This document shows, one piece after another, positions 43,952 to 58,088 of a DNA stretch of 64,000 nt. The notes under the pieces were generated by a model. The model saw nothing but the letters and a program-made list of their open reading frames with translations, was not told where the DNA came from and ran no database searches. This DNA comes from Moniliophthora roreri. Its lineage: Eukaryota > Basidiomycota > Agaricomycetes > Agaricales > Marasmiaceae. Positions within the stretch are counted from its first letter, which is position 1; each line of letters opens with the position of its first letter. A program made the position numbers and the translations under genes. Where the stretch lies: positions 930,001 to 994,000 of the forward strand of contig LATX02000035.1 of the NCBI GenBank assembly GCA_001466705.2, written 5' to 3'.

Positions 43952-46793
43952 CTAGATTATCCCATCACGAACCTATTCGTTCAAGTTGATCAGAGATATC
44001 CACTAACATGGAAGATAGAGCTAACCTTTTGCATGAAGCCGGACACTCTGGTGATGTCCAATACCGAACCTTCAGTTTCCACGGCAATGACCAGATTGTC
44101 CAACATCTTCAAAAGGGTCAGCGCAAAAATGGATGAGAAAGAACTATTCTTACTTCTTCCACTTTCTCGACAGGCACACCTGTGCAGAGACTGACGATAC
44201 GCCTACACATGAACTCTTTTTCTGCACTAGCACCTCTGAGGCCTCTCAACCTCTCCTCCATCAACTCCTCCATTCTCAGCTGCCACATACGCATCCTTCG
44301 CAGTTTGATGAAGCTTTCAACGGTACTTGTAGGAGGTATGGGTGGGTCCGGATCCACGTTGAATGACGGTAATGCAGCGACATCAGACATATCTGTGCCC
44401 GTACCAACTAGTGATGAGGACGTGCCTCGGTACCTGAACGCAGGAGGAACTCCCTGAGGTGCTGGTAGTGGTAATGCTTCTTCGTCTTCATCTGCCGATG
44501 CATCAGCATCCATGTCAATATCCCCATCTTTATTCTTGGCCTCCTCTTGACCACTATCTTTACTTTTCCGAGAGACAATCTTTGCTCCACTCCTTCCAGT
44601 CCAGTCCCACATGTCTTCTTCTTCTAGTGCCTTCTCCAAATTCTTGACCCTCTGACCGAGCGTATCCATTTCGGCGCATTTTGTTTGCCATGATTGTATC
44701 TGCCTTCTCTGTTCAGATAACTCACGAGTGGCAACGCGTAGATGTGCTTGTGTAACGTCCAAGGCGTCTTGCTTAACCTTAATTTCGCTCTGGAATTCCG
44801 CAGACAGATTTTGAATCATGGCGGTCATATCTGGGGTATGAAGAGTGAGCCGAAATGTTAGTTGGGGCATTCAGGTAGTCATACCAGCTATAACGTCCTG
44901 AGATTTCTGGACTGGCGCTGACGGTGCTGATCGCAACATGGCCGCAATGTCTTCAGCTTTGGGGCCACCACTTAGTTCCTAGAATAAATTATTGAATCAA
45001 TATTTCTATTTACAGAGAAAGTAATACTAACCTCGCTTTCGACCCCAAAGTCCCCTGGTCTCAAGCCCAGCTTGTTCATCAATGTTTTGTTGGCCCCCAC
45101 ATCGAGCAAGACCCTGACCATCGACCGATTCCCGACCCTGGCTGCAATATTCAATGGGGTATCTCCGTGCTCATCTTGTAGATCTACGATGCAAGCGAAA
45201 TCTGCATCCATCTTCTGCGCAATCCACAGAAAAACCTGGTCTAGATAGTAACGTGCTGAGGCTGCGCGACCTTTCACACCAGCCAGGGAAACTATATGGT
45301 GCAACACACTCTTTCGGGAAGTATCAACAGTGAGGATGGCCTTAGCCAAACCTGCCCCAAGGAGATCTGGTAAGGACTGAGCCGAGAACGCATGTGTAGA
45401 GAGGATGGTTCGTATGAGAGGTGTTTCCCCCAAATGATTTCCTCGGTGTACATCTGCACCTTCTGCCAAAAGTGCCCGAACTGTTGCCTGTCGGGACAAT
45501 GACGATGCCAAGTGCAATGCCGTGTGACCTTGGTCATCAAGAATAGTATCGACATCAAACGTCGGACTTTGAGAGGAAGAGGGGACATTCTGGTGTGCTG
45601 GAAGTGGCGCGATGTCTCGAAGGAGGCCTAGGACTGATGTTGGATCATCAGCCTGGCAAATGCTAGAAATGACAGCTGTTCGTCGAGTGTCTTTGAGAGG
45701 AACGGTAGGGTCCAAGTTTCGAGGGAACGATGGTTTGGTTGCAAACCGTGGATGACGTATGACCTCGTTTGAGGGAGTGACAGAAGGTTGTTTACCGCTG
45801 ACAACACTCGCAGGACGAGCATTCCCGTCAGCGGATGGCGGAGCCGCTTGTTGCTCCTGATTTGGTGGCGTAGATTCCTTGCGAGCGCGTTTGGCTGGTG
45901 ATGGGTTCTCATCAGGTGCAACAGTACCATTAATCTGAGGATGAGTGGTTGGTGGTGCTTTTGGCACGTCGGCCATCTGGACGTCGGGTGCTGGAGGTGC
46001 GGATTCGACCTCCGTATCTGAGCGCTGCCGTTTAAGAGTCTGCGAAGGTGGAGGTGTCTGGGAGGCGGCGGTGAACGGTGATTGTGGCTGATTATAGGGA
46101 AGAGCAGGCGAAGCACTCTGGGCTGTCCTTGTGGAGAGTCCTGTAGAGGACGTCGAAGGTGTGAAGAGGCCTTGAGCACGGCCTTGGTTCAGGAGGCGAA
46201 GAGCAGATCCTGGCATAATTGGCGGAGGTGCGAGCATTCCTGGCATCCCCGAGTTTCCGAGAGATGAATACGAGGAGGATGCAGAGAGGGGACGTGGGGA
46301 TGCAGAGATATTAGGAGTAGAGACTGGGAGGGCAGCGAGGGAATTGGTGCTGGGTGTAAAGTCGAATAGTGGTGCCAGTAGAGGAAGGACACCATACTGT
46401 AGAGCAATATCGCGCCCACGTTCCAAAGGTATCCTTGAGTAGGTTTAGAGACGTGAAACAACAGGGCTAGTAGAGAAGAATTTCTCACCATGTTCCTTGG
46501 TACTTCCCATAGCCCCCTTGTACGATTTCGTGTTTTCCGGGTAAAATCTCCTTCTCTAAGATTTTTGTTCGTCTGCCCTTGTCCACACCAGCAACCTTGA
46601 GGATCTGAGTCGCGTTAACGTATGAATCGCCGCGTCTGCGCATGACAGCGATGCCTCTGATCATGCATTCGTAGACCTGAAAAATGTCAGCGAATGGCGT
46701 GAAAATCTTCAGAAAACACACCTGCACTGAGGAGTATACTGCATTGTATATCTTTACTGGGGGCTGATTTGTGGCAGGGCGGCCAGTATGCAT
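43952..46793 (-). CDS. Mbp1/Res-type APSES transcription factor (MBF subunit)
   Basis: Seven or so exons, roughly 840 residues; start at 46793 (MHTGRPATN). The N-terminal APSES/KilA-N DNA-binding domain reads '[21 protein letters not shown]', '[19 protein letters not shown]', '[12 protein letters not shown]', '[12 protein letters not shown]', nearly identical to yeast Mbp1. A disordered Pro/Ser/Ala-rich region follows. Ankyrin repeats are then visible ('[30 protein letters not shown]', quoted in parts, and '[15 protein letters not shown]'). A coiled coil comes next ('[19 protein letters not shown]') and a C-terminal block '[23 protein letters not shown]'. A final 21-nt exon gives VRDGII at the very end after a 53-nt intron. 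MBF drives G1/S genes through ACGCGT boxes. Its own promoter (about 187 nt, up to the PRP4 stop) contains such a box. Confidence 0.9.
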
Positions 46794-46845
46794 GGTGATA
46801 GCACAATGCTTGAACGACGCGAAGACCCTCCGCGACCGTAGCGTC

Positions 46846-46851
46846 ACGCGT
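46846..46851. promoter_or_regulatory. MCB element (ACGCGT) upstream of the Mbp1-like gene
   Basis: Perfect MluI cell-cycle box 53-58 bp upstream of the ATG at 46793, in the short gap before PRP4. The consensus is the known target of Mbp1-containing factors. One such palindrome is expected about every 4 kb by chance, so this is suggestive only. Confidence 0.45.
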
Positions 46852-46887
46852 GCGGTCGGACTTCGAACTTTGTTCAGCCTCCAAATC

Positions 46888-46893
46888 TCGCGT
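46888..46893 (-). promoter_or_regulatory. MCB-like core (ACGCGA) upstream of the Mbp1-like gene
   Basis: AAACGCGA on the minus strand, 95-100 bp upstream of the ATG and 36 bp beyond the perfect MCB box. Paired CGCG cores are the usual arrangement in MBF-regulated promoters. Confidence 0.35.
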
Positions 46894-46980
46894 TTGCCTG
46901 AATCTTGCTCATGTTATAATACTCAGATTGAACACTGTATATATACAAATGACGCAGATACACAACGTGTACGTTTTATT

Positions 46981-48933
46981 TTATGCAATCTCCTCTGGAG
47001 CAAACAGCTGGAAATTTCTATTATATGTACCACTCGCAATCATGTTTCCGTCGCTGGCAATGTCCACAGACATTACCTTCCCAGCATCCGTAGATAGTGT
47101 TCTCAACAGTTGCCAGTCATCGGCGCTCCAGATTTTGACCAGACCATCATACCCAGAGGATGCAAAGAAGAGTCCGGAACGGTATCTCCACTCCTCTGCA
47201 GTGAAAGGTGTGCTCTTCATATCTGCACTTACATCCGGATTTGTCATCTCCACGTCACCGTTGGTTTCTGGCTTTTCGAAGAATTTGTCGTTGGCTCGGA
47301 AGAATCGAATGTCCGAGACGTTTGAGAGGTGCGCCGGGATGGTATACAGAGACTTGAGCGAGCGCATATCCCATATACGTATTGTGTCATCTCCTGCGCC
47401 CGTGGCTATCTGATACCTGCGTCAAGTCAGATGAAATCAAGGACAGAGAAACTGGCAACTGACCCATTAGGCGAGAAACCAATGGCGTATATGGCTTGTA
47501 CATGGCCGTCGAGAACCATTGCTGTTCGGCCGGTTCTAAGATCCCAGACACGACCAATGGCATCCAGTCCTCTAGTAGGCCGGTTAGTAGCTTGTCTGGC
47601 TGTGAACTATCGATAACATACCCAGAAGCGATCAAGGCCCCGTCGTCCTGAAACTCGACTGAATAGACCTCTTTCGAGTGCCCTTCTTGAAGCAGCAGTT
47701 CCTTGGACGTCTTGATGTCCCATAAACGCCACGTCGTATCGAAACTAGCGCTTGCAACGTAATTCCCAGATGGATGAAATGCAACCCGACATATACGGTC
47801 TTGGTGGCCTTTGAGGACAGAAAGTGGTGTCTCACTATAACATGTATGAGCAAAAAATACTGAAAGGGAAGCTGAGGATATATTACTTGTTTAATGACCA
47901 CAAATGAACATTGCCATCGCCGGCACCACTTGCGAGGCTCACAAGTTCAGGTCCCTGAGTCAAGGTAGCTTCAGGATGCCAAGCAACCCCTCCTACACGG
48001 TCACTGTGACCTGTACATGTACGTGTTAGACGTAAGTATGAAGAGATAGATGAAATTTGAAATTACCGCGTAGCGCTCTGATCGGAGTGCAGGCAGGTAC
48101 ATTCCACAATTTGACTGTTCCAGACCAGGATCCAGTTGCCAGAATTTCGTTATTGGGAGCAAAGCGAACCTGGGATATTGGTCTATCGTCGCCTATTTGA
48201 GAACCAAGGTTGGCGAATTTCTAAAGGTCCCAAAGCAGTCAGACAGCTACAAGACAATGAAGATATATTTAACTCACTTTCACCTCCGCAAAGATCTTCT
48301 TCCGGATGTCAACGATACGACCAAGTTCCATTTTACTGTCTATTCGCTGCAGGGCGACCCGCTTTTGAGCTCTGTCATAGGATGAAACGGAAAGAGTAGT
48401 AAGCACCTTGTCTGCTTTCACCTAGCGGTAGTATAAAATGACCTGGGAAGGGAATATTCTGCCATCTTTCTCCTAGCCTCCAAAAGCTCTAATGAACCAG
48501 GAGAGTAAAACTCTTCTTCTTGCTATGGAACAGTCATCGAACATATACAACACGGAATACAGATCACACACTTCTTCTTCACTCTCTTCTGAAGATTCTT
48601 CATCAAGGGGTCCTTCATAGTCGTCTCCTCGTGCCGCATTGATTTGCGAAAGCACATAGATTAGACGGTCTCGCCTGTCCGCAGCCTGTAAAGCGTGTCA
48701 AAACGAGAAATATAGAAATAATTCAAACACACCCTTTCACCAAAAAGTGTAATAGGCTCTCCAATTTCCCTCAGTCTTGCCTTGACCCTGTTGTCGTCTG
48801 TCGGTACCGCCAAACTTCGCGCCTTTTTTTTCCGTTCCAATTCGTCCAGAATGACCTTATTCTCTAACCTGGCTCTTTCAGAGCCCAGGTAATTTCCATC
48901 ATCCATGAGGGTATCATAGGTGAGTTCAGCCAT
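46981..48933 (-). CDS. PRP4: PRP4, WD40 subunit of the U4/U6 small nuclear ribonucleoprotein
   Basis: Multi-exon gene starting [12 protein letters not shown] at 48933. Prp4 sits on U4/U6 and the tri-snRNP and is needed for spliceosome assembly. The N-terminal SFM (splicing factor motif) region reads '[21 protein letters not shown]', followed by an acidic Ser/Glu cluster and '[19 protein letters not shown]'. A 50-nt intron then joins to '[19 protein letters not shown]', and '[16 protein letters not shown]' begins the WD40 propeller. Later blades include '[20 protein letters not shown]', '[16 protein letters not shown]', '[14 protein letters not shown]', '[17 protein letters not shown]' and '[14 protein letters not shown]', ending [13 protein letters not shown]. 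An insertion of about 35 acidic residues ([11 protein letters not shown]...) sits between two late blades. Divergent from the NDR kinase gene; the Mbp1-like gene follows 187 bp downstream. Confidence 0.92.
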
Positions 48934-49239
48934 GGCGGGGAAAGTAGGGTGGTGGCCGTATTGAGTAAAGGGTCGTCAAGACTCAGAGACGGGAAAACGT
49001 GACCATATTCGCTCTTGTTTTACGACAACCTCAGCCGTCGTGAGGCTGAATGAATTTCTACCCGATCCGCTCAAGTTAATTTTTACTTTCTACTTCCATC
49101 TTCTCTAGTTGGACCGGGCCTATTGTCTTATTCGTTTGTCCCGGTTTCTCCCCCTCAACTTCATCTTCTACTTGTAGCACCACAATCAGCACCCATTGAC
49201 CCTCTTCTGGTTCAGCAAGCTGACAAGTCGGCCGTCATT
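48934..49239. promoter_or_regulatory. divergent promoter region, PRP4 / NDR kinase
   Basis: 306 nt between two divergent start codons. The right half is rich in pyrimidines on the plus strand (about 49080-49170), typical of fungal transcription start regions. No defined operator seen. Confidence 0.5.
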
Positions 49240-51095
<1,856 letters not shown>

Positions 51096-51524
51096 TTCTA
51101 TTCTGTTGATTAGTTGACTGTTCTCTCTCATCTTCTCTCCATCCCTCCCGGCTACGTGTATTCAGTGACAATAATTGCATTGCGGAACTATGGATCATGC
51201 TCACACTCACCATGTGCGGCTGCCACTGGCTATACAAAGTTCCGAGGAGTGTATCCATTGACAGTCAGTAAATGACCTTTTTCGCCTACCAGTATTTTTT
51301 TGCACCAGCTGCTGAATGAGCCTTTCTCTTGATCTCCTCTCCTTTGCACGTATAAGCATGAGCAGATTATTTCAAACATTCAGAGCAAAATGCTTCGAAC
51401 GCGAAGAGATATGAATTTGAATGCGGCAAATGTTCGGAGATCATATGCTCTCTTTCACGGCCCGTGAATCAACTTTAAAAATGCATCGATAATCAGCTAA
51501 CTAGTTCCAAAGACCTCATTCCCC
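51096..51524. other. intergenic, NDR kinase to dehydrogenase
   Basis: About 430 nt containing the 3' UTR of the kinase and the promoter of the next gene. No further structure seen. Confidence 0.6.
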
Positions 51525-53109
51525 ATGTCCACGACCACTACTGTCCTTGCTGGAAATCCGGCACTCTATGACCCTCGTAAGGTGCTCGATGATCCAGAGT
51601 TCCGAATCCTAGTCCAAGGGGAGAAGCCCTCCAGTGACGCCAACATTGCCGCATTTTACAACCCTGCGCATGAAATACACCTCGTCCAGAAGCCTCGTCC
51701 CAAACCTGGACCTGGACAAGTTATGGTGCACGTCCGTGCGACCGGTATTTGTGGGTAGGCCTTGGAATTGAGTAGTCTTAGGGACCTTGCACTGACAAGA
51801 TTCACGGCCGTTAGGAGCGACGTACATTTCTGGAAACATGGTCAAATTGGACCCACGATGGTGGTCAGAGACGAGGTGCGCGTTTTGAATAGCGCCTTAA
51901 GGAAGCACGTCTGAAAAAATTGTAGTGTGGGTCTGGTCATGAAAGTGCTGGAGAGGTTGTCGAAGTTGGGGAGGGTGTAACACAGTGGAAAGCCGGTAAG
52001 GATCCTGTCATTGGCCTTCAGATGGTCCTTTTCTGAAAATGATTGCAGGCGATCGTGTTGCTCTCGAGAACGGTGTTCCATGCTCTCAACCTTCTTGCGA
52101 TCCCTGTCGCCTGGGTCAGTACAATGGTTGCCCGAATGTCGTCTTCTTCTCTACTCCTCCTTACCATGGTGAGCCTATGTGTAAATATTAATATAACTTG
52201 GCGCTCAAAAGACTTTTAAGGAACTTTGACCCGATGGCATCTTCACCCCGCTCAATGGCTCCATCGCCTCCCGGATAACGTATCACTCGAAGAGGGCGCT
52301 CTCTGCGAGCCCTTAGCCGTTGCTTTGGCAGGCATTGAACGATCAGGATTACGCCTTGGTGACCCTACGTTAATTTGGTGAGTTTCATTTTGAGTTGAGC
52401 AGAGTGCAACAGCTCACACTGGTGTAGTGGAGCTGGACCAATCGGCCTGGTATCTCTCCTCAGTGCTAGAGCCGCTGGAGCCGAGCCAATCGTCATCACG
52501 GACCTTGTGCAAAGTCGACTTGACTTTGCAAAGCAGCTGGCTCCTGGCATTCATACAGTCCTCATTGACCGCACCAAATCACCTCAAGAGCAGGCCGAAG
52601 TCATTAAAGAAGTTGCTGGAGGTGCAGTAAAGGTCGTCCTAGAATGCACCGGTTTCGAGGGAAGTATACATACGGGAATATACGTGAGTAAATTATTGAG
52701 CAATATGATGATCTGTACTGAAAGCATCTCCGCCAGTCAACGCAATTTGGTGGCAAAGTGTTCATTATTGGTGTCGGTAGAAGTGAACAAACGGTCAGTG
52801 GCGATTTGGAGTTAACCTCATTATGTCTGACATTCTGCAGTTCCCCTTCATGCACTTGAGTGCCAATGAGATCGATGTTAGCTTCCAGTACCGATACGCG
52901 AACCAGGTAAGCCTCGGTTTCGGCTTTGGCTATTGGCCTAGTCTCACTACGCTGCTCAGTATCCAAAGGCCATCCGTCTTGTTGCGGGGGGGCTCATCAA
53001 TCTCAAGCCACTTGTTACCCATCGTTTCGCGTTGGAAGACGCGGTGTCGGCGTTTCACGTTGCGGCAGACCCATCTTCAGGAGCCATCAAGGTTCAAATC
53101 CAGGATTAA
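51525..53109 (+). CDS. zinc-dependent polyol dehydrogenase (sorbitol / xylitol / L-arabinitol type)
   Basis: Multi-exon gene for about 385 residues of the medium-chain dehydrogenase family. These enzymes oxidise polyols to ketoses with NAD in the cytosol, in pentose or sorbitol catabolism. Catalytic-zinc elements are '[15 protein letters not shown]' and '[12 protein letters not shown]'. The structural-zinc lobe has four Cys in '[18 protein letters not shown]'. The Rossmann motif is GAGPIGLV, and an Asp after the second strand ('[14 protein letters not shown]') indicates NAD rather than NADP. The C-terminal '[19 protein letters not shown]' and '[18 protein letters not shown]' match L-arabinitol 4-dehydrogenase and xylitol dehydrogenase alike, so the substrate cannot be fixed. 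An N-terminal extension of about 40 residues ([10 protein letters not shown]...) precedes the catalytic domain. Confidence 0.85.
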
Positions 53110-53306
53110 AGACGATAGGTCAAGGTCTATTGGGCTTAAAGGGTGATTATCCATGAATTTTTATCGATCTTTATGCAGAAGCATGTCTGTATAAATATGT
53201 AGAAGTGTGCACTATTCTGTACTATCGATTTCATTCGTCCGCGTGTTAGAACATTTGCACATAAACCATTTAGGGTACTTCAGACTTATTGCGCTCTGAT
53301 CCTGCC

Positions 53307-54350
53307 ATGGCCAACATTGGCAGCGTCTTTCTTGGAGATTCTAAGCGCATACGCGTTCTTTCTTCATCGACACCTCCTTCCTCCCCACCTGCATCGTCGA
53401 CGTCAGTATCCATGTCGGGCATGCTCTCCAACCTACCATCACCAAAGTCTCCAGATGCCTCCCGCCCAGACGGACCTAATTCTTCTGAAGCTCCCCTCAC
53501 AGCATCGCCGGCTTTCGATTTCCATGCACGACCGACCCTCCAACCTGAACTCGCCCTAGAATTACGAGTACGTTGGCTGGAAGCCCTTGTACTGGGAGTC
53601 AAAGATGACAACACAACTACTGTCTCGGCCCTGAAGAAATCAACAGAGGTTAAGCAAGGGGAGACATTGATAAGAACGGCTCAGGATTTGCAGAAAAGGC
53701 TAAACAGCATTGTGGAAGGAAACGATGGATTAAAGCGGTTTGTCAGTCATTGTACGTGCCTACGACTCCTGTATACTACGGGGAAGTAACTGATGGTAAT
53801 ATCATATAGACGACCAGCATGCTCAGTATCTTACTCCCTCATTTGCACTATCTGGCCTCCACGAGACACCGACATACGAGAATATGACACCTACGGAGCT
53901 GGAGACATACCTCAAGGAAATGGAAAGCGACATACGTTCTGCGGACCGCGATATGCGCGAGATTGAAGCCTTAGAGCAGAAAGGAGTAACAAGTGCAGGG
54001 AAACTCGCAAGTATGCTTCACGTTCCAACCTTTCCACACCAAATATCTTATATAGTGGTACTTAGGTTACGTGCCTCTGTTGCCACGTCTGGACAAACTC
54101 ATGAAGGCATACGCGGAGGATGCTGAGCGCGTCGAGAAGCTGGAGAAACGCATTGCAGGCATTATTGAATCGCATGCCACTTATGTGAGAGCCCATGACT
54201 GTTTCTTTGTTTGAGCTGCTAATATTTCCCTAGATTGATGCACTGTCAGAGCTATTTGTAGCTTGGGATGATGCTATTATTGAAGCGGAAAATGAGACTG
54301 CAAGAGAGGAGCGTGAGCATGAGGAACGTGTTCGGCTTGGTTTGGAATGA
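53307..54350 (+). CDS. dynactin p24-like (DCTN3/Ldb18) coiled-coil protein
   Basis: Four exons (53307-53751, 53810-54010, 54066-54184, 54234-54350) sum to 882 nt, 293 residues, starting MANIGSVFLG. An N-terminal disordered Ser/Pro/Ala-rich tail (about 75 residues) precedes an all-helical body. The pattern 'ELALELRVRWLEALVLG', 'LIRTAQDLQKRLNSIVEG', 'YVPLLPRLDKLMKAYAED' and 'LSELFVAWDDAIIEAE' parallels human dynactin p24 (an Arg-Val-x-x-Leu start, a central leucine-rich coiled coil, and an FVxWDxxxxxxE end). Dynactin p24 sits in the shoulder of dynactin and helps the motor dynein. The likeness is structural and partial, so the call is tentative; the gene itself is certain from clean splicing. 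It is convergent with CCC2. Confidence 0.62.
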
Positions 54351-54692
54351 CAACGGGATTCGAGTTGCAGGACAACCATTCAGACATATAATGAGCTTCT
54401 GACCTTACAGGGTTCGTCCGTCGAAGGCAACGTTGGATTCAGGGCTCGCACACGTAGGGCAAGAATCTCAGGCTCGCAGTTCCAGCTTCTGCATCCGTTT
54501 TGCCTTCGCGACATTCTGATAAACTCCTTGGAGCTCAAAGGTCAAAAGGGAATCGGCCAAAGTCTGGATTGCAGTTTTACGTAGAATGATGTTGATGGAT
54601 TACATTTAGCATTCTATGTACAGTTCCCTTCCAATAATCCACAAGTCCAAGCGAAGCAAATGCGATAAATACGACATATTAAATATAGCAAC
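54351..54692. other. intergenic between convergent genes (dynactin-like, CCC2)
   Basis: About 340 nt of 3' flanks. Nothing else recognised. Confidence 0.6.
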
Positions 54693-57600
54693 TCACGCCG
54701 ACGTAGAACTCATCTCTACGGGTAATTGGCTATACCCAGATCTGGAAGCACTGTCACTCCTTACAAGCCCCTTCAAACTATCCCAAGCACCACCAATGAC
54801 ATCGCTTACCATACCGGTCCAACCAACAGCGCCTTTGTACGATTCGTCTGGCATTAAGCTGTCTTTCGGTCGGACCCACCATTTCAACATTAGCGAGCTC
54901 GTAACAACGCTGACGCTGGAAAAGGCCATAGCCGCTCCGGCAAGCATTGGGTGCATGTAGATACCGACTGGTAGGAAGAATCCCATCGCCAGTGGTATGC
55001 TGAGCACATTGTAGATGCAAGCCCAGATGAGGTTCCGTTGAATAACGGAGAATATCTTTCTTGACAGATGCAAAGCTGCGACAACGTCCAAGAGGTCAGA
55101 CCGCATCAATACGATGTCAGCAGCTTCGATAGCGACCGTGGTTCCTGATGACAGAGCAATACCCACAGTAGCTGCTACGAGAGCAGGCGAGTCGTTGATG
55201 CCATCACCAATCTATAGAACACCAAGGTCAGTGAAGGCCGTGACATAAATAAAATGATACCGACCATTGCAATGCTATCTCCATGCTTTTCAATCAACTC
55301 TGTTATCTTGGAAGCTTTCCCCTTTGGTGTCATACTGGCCCATACACCTTCTGCAGGAATTCCAACTTGCTTAGCCACGGCTAAAGCAGTGGCTTCGCTG
55401 TCCCCAGTCATCATATTGACCTCGATGCCCATCTTTCGCAGGGCCTTGATTGCGTATTTGCTAGATGGTTTGGGAGCATCGGAAAGCGAGATCGCAAGAA
55501 CAGGAATGGGGAACTTCGATGTGCCCGTAGTCATTGAAACGTAGATGATCGTTCGCCCGAGTTTGGTCTCCTGCTCCCCAAAAGTGGAAAGTGAGGATGG
55601 TAGATAAGCGTCGTTACCCTGGAGAATGAATCGAGCATTGCCAACGAAAAGCGTGTACTTTGAGCCAGAATGTGTAACCGCGGCTTGAACTCCGGCACCT
55701 GTAACACTTTCGAATTGTTCAACACTCGATTCAGCGACGGAATGGTCTTTGAGCAAATCTTTCCCGTGAGTAGCTATCGCCTTTGCCAACGGATGCTCGG
55801 AGCGAACCTCAACGGCGTTGACCATAGCTAATATGGCTTTCCGGGAGGTCACGCCGTCTGCTGATAGTCCTTCGATCCTGGAGTCAGCAAAAGGGACCTC
55901 GTTCCCACCATCAGACGCCCCTGCCACCCAGCGGAGGCCTGAGACGCTGAGTTTACCAACAGTGACAGTCCCTGTTTTGTCCATGACCACTCTTTTGATA
56001 GCTTTACTGGCTTCCAAAGCTCTCCCGCCTTTGATAAGAATCCCGTTCTTCGCACCCATACCTGTGCCAACCATGATTGCAGTTGGTGTGCTCAGCCCAA
56101 GTGCGCACGGACATGCAACAACAATGACGCTAATGCACATCTGTAGACATACGGCCAGCTTACTCGCTCCATGTTTACGGAACATACCTGGGAGGCTCTC
56201 ATCGTTTACAAAGCTTGAGATGAGTATCCACGCCAGGAACGTCAACAGGGCCAACGAAATAACGGTGGGAACGAAATACCCTGCGACTCGGTCTGCGAAC
56301 GCTTGTATTGGTGCCTTGGAAGTCTGAGCCTCCTCAACAAGACGAACAATTTGGGCAAGGGCGGTGTCCTTACCCGCTCGGGTAACGACCATATCAAATG
56401 TACCAAGGCCGTTGACGGTACCACCAATGACGCTATCCCCTTTCTGCTTGAGTATGGGAACAGCTTCGCCGGTAATTGCACTTTCATCAACAGTGGACGA
56501 GCCACGTACGACAGTGCCATCCGCGGGAATCTTGTCGCCCGGCACGAGTTTGACCGTATCGCCGACTTCAACCAATTCAGTCGGTATCTTCTTTTCCTGC
56601 GTACAAGCGGGAGCATCGGTATAGATCGTTGCCATTGAGGGCGCAAGGGCCATTAAGTCGGTGAGGGCTGCACTTGTCTTTCCCTTAGCCTTGTTCTCCA
56701 GATAGCGACCCATGGAAACAAACATGATCAACATGGTGCTGGTGTCGAAGAACAACATGGGGTGATAGTCGGGGGTGGTGTTGAATAGTCCGAAGACCAT
56801 AGTGAGAAGGGAATAAAAGTATGCAGCCGATGTCCCAAGCATGACAAGGACATCCATTGTCGCCGAACCATGCTTGAGAGACTTGTAAGCGTTACGATAG
56901 AATTTCGCGCCTACCCAGAACTGGGCAGGTGTTGTGAGTGCTAAGACGACAACGTCGCCTAGGAATAACCCATTACATATTCGGAAATCGACGATTGGTC
57001 GGAGGAACGAAATGTGGGGGGCAACCATGGAAAGAATGAATACGGGAACGGCGAACAGAAGGCTCCACATGAGCCTAGAGCGCCATTCCATAATTTCTTT
57101 GGTACGTGTTAAGGATTGAAGTTGGGTACCGTCGTTGTCTTCTGCTAGCATAGCGTCAAAACCCATATCTTCTATGCGAGTAACCATCTCTCTAGGACCA
57201 ACGAGACTTCGATCGAACTGTATCTGGCAAGTTTCGGCGGCAAGCGAGACGGAAACGCTGTTGATACCGGGAACTGCAGCCAGCCCCGATTCAACGGTGT
57301 TGGTGCACGACGAACATGTCATGCCATAAATTCTCAGCGTCACAGTATCTTCCCGGGCTGGTGGAATAAGCGTAGCATCGAAACCGATATCCATAATCTC
57401 CTGTGGTTGGAAACGGCGTTGAGTGGGTGGAACAGTCACCTCGAAGTACAACTCACATTGATGAGTTTGTCCACGTTCCATTTATTTGGATCGTACTCTA
57501 TAACTCCCCTCTCTGCGAGTAATGCAACCTTGACAGAATGTATGCCCTCCTGGTTTCGAAGCATGCCCTCGATGGACTAGAATTTATTGACTCATTAGTG

Positions 57601-57825
57601 GAGGCAATTCTGCTGGACTAAACGACTCACCTCTACGCATGCACCACAAGTCATTCCCTCGATACGAAGTTCGCATTTCTCCGACGAGGGCCCGTCCAGG
57701 GCGAGCTCTTTATCGGGGTCGTTCATGAGGGGTTCATTGGAGCCTAGAGGAAGCTCGACACCTGGAACACGGAATGAGGTGCTGAGGGGGGTTTTGTCCC
57801 ACATATCCTTGAGAAGTTTTGACAT
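54693..57825 (-). CDS. CCC2: Ccc2-type copper-transporting P1B ATPase
   Basis: Four exons by my reading, about 990 residues, starting MSKLLKDMWDK at 57825. Ccc2/ATP7 pumps copper into the trans-Golgi to load secreted cuproenzymes such as multicopper ferroxidases and laccases. There are two N-terminal heavy-metal-associated domains with MxCxxC motifs: GMTCGAC (residues about 58-64) and GMTCSSC. Membrane helices follow, then the actuator TGEAVP, the copper-binding 'VACPCALGLSTP', the phosphorylation site DKTGT, SEHPLAKA, 'MMTGDSEATA' and 'VGDGINDSPAL' across an intron near 55210. The C-terminus has the last two helices, then a polar tail (SGYSQLPVEMSSTSA). All motifs needed for catalysis are intact. 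Divergent from COQ3, with 263 bp between start codons. Confidence 0.95.
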
Positions 57826-58088
57826 GCTGACGGGTAGAAATACAAGAACTTGGCTGGGAAATTAGGGTATAGTGTGGGATCCGGTAGAGGGCGGCGTTGA
57901 TTTGCGGGACCGGTTGACACAAATACGGCTGGGCCCAAGCTTAGCTGGCGATACAAGAGAAAAGGATGACAGATGGCGCCCTGCGCTAGAGTAAGTCAAG
58001 GTTTGTAAGAAAGCCGGACTCGACGCCAATCAAGCCTACTGTCCAGTTTTTCCCACGGGAGCTCATATGCCCTCACTCTTGCCCCTCC

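Noticed and set aside
53091..53101. GGTTCAAATCC, a perfect tRNA B-box sequence
   Set aside because: It lies in the last codons of the polyol dehydrogenase (KVQIQD), with no A box or foldable cloverleaf around it.
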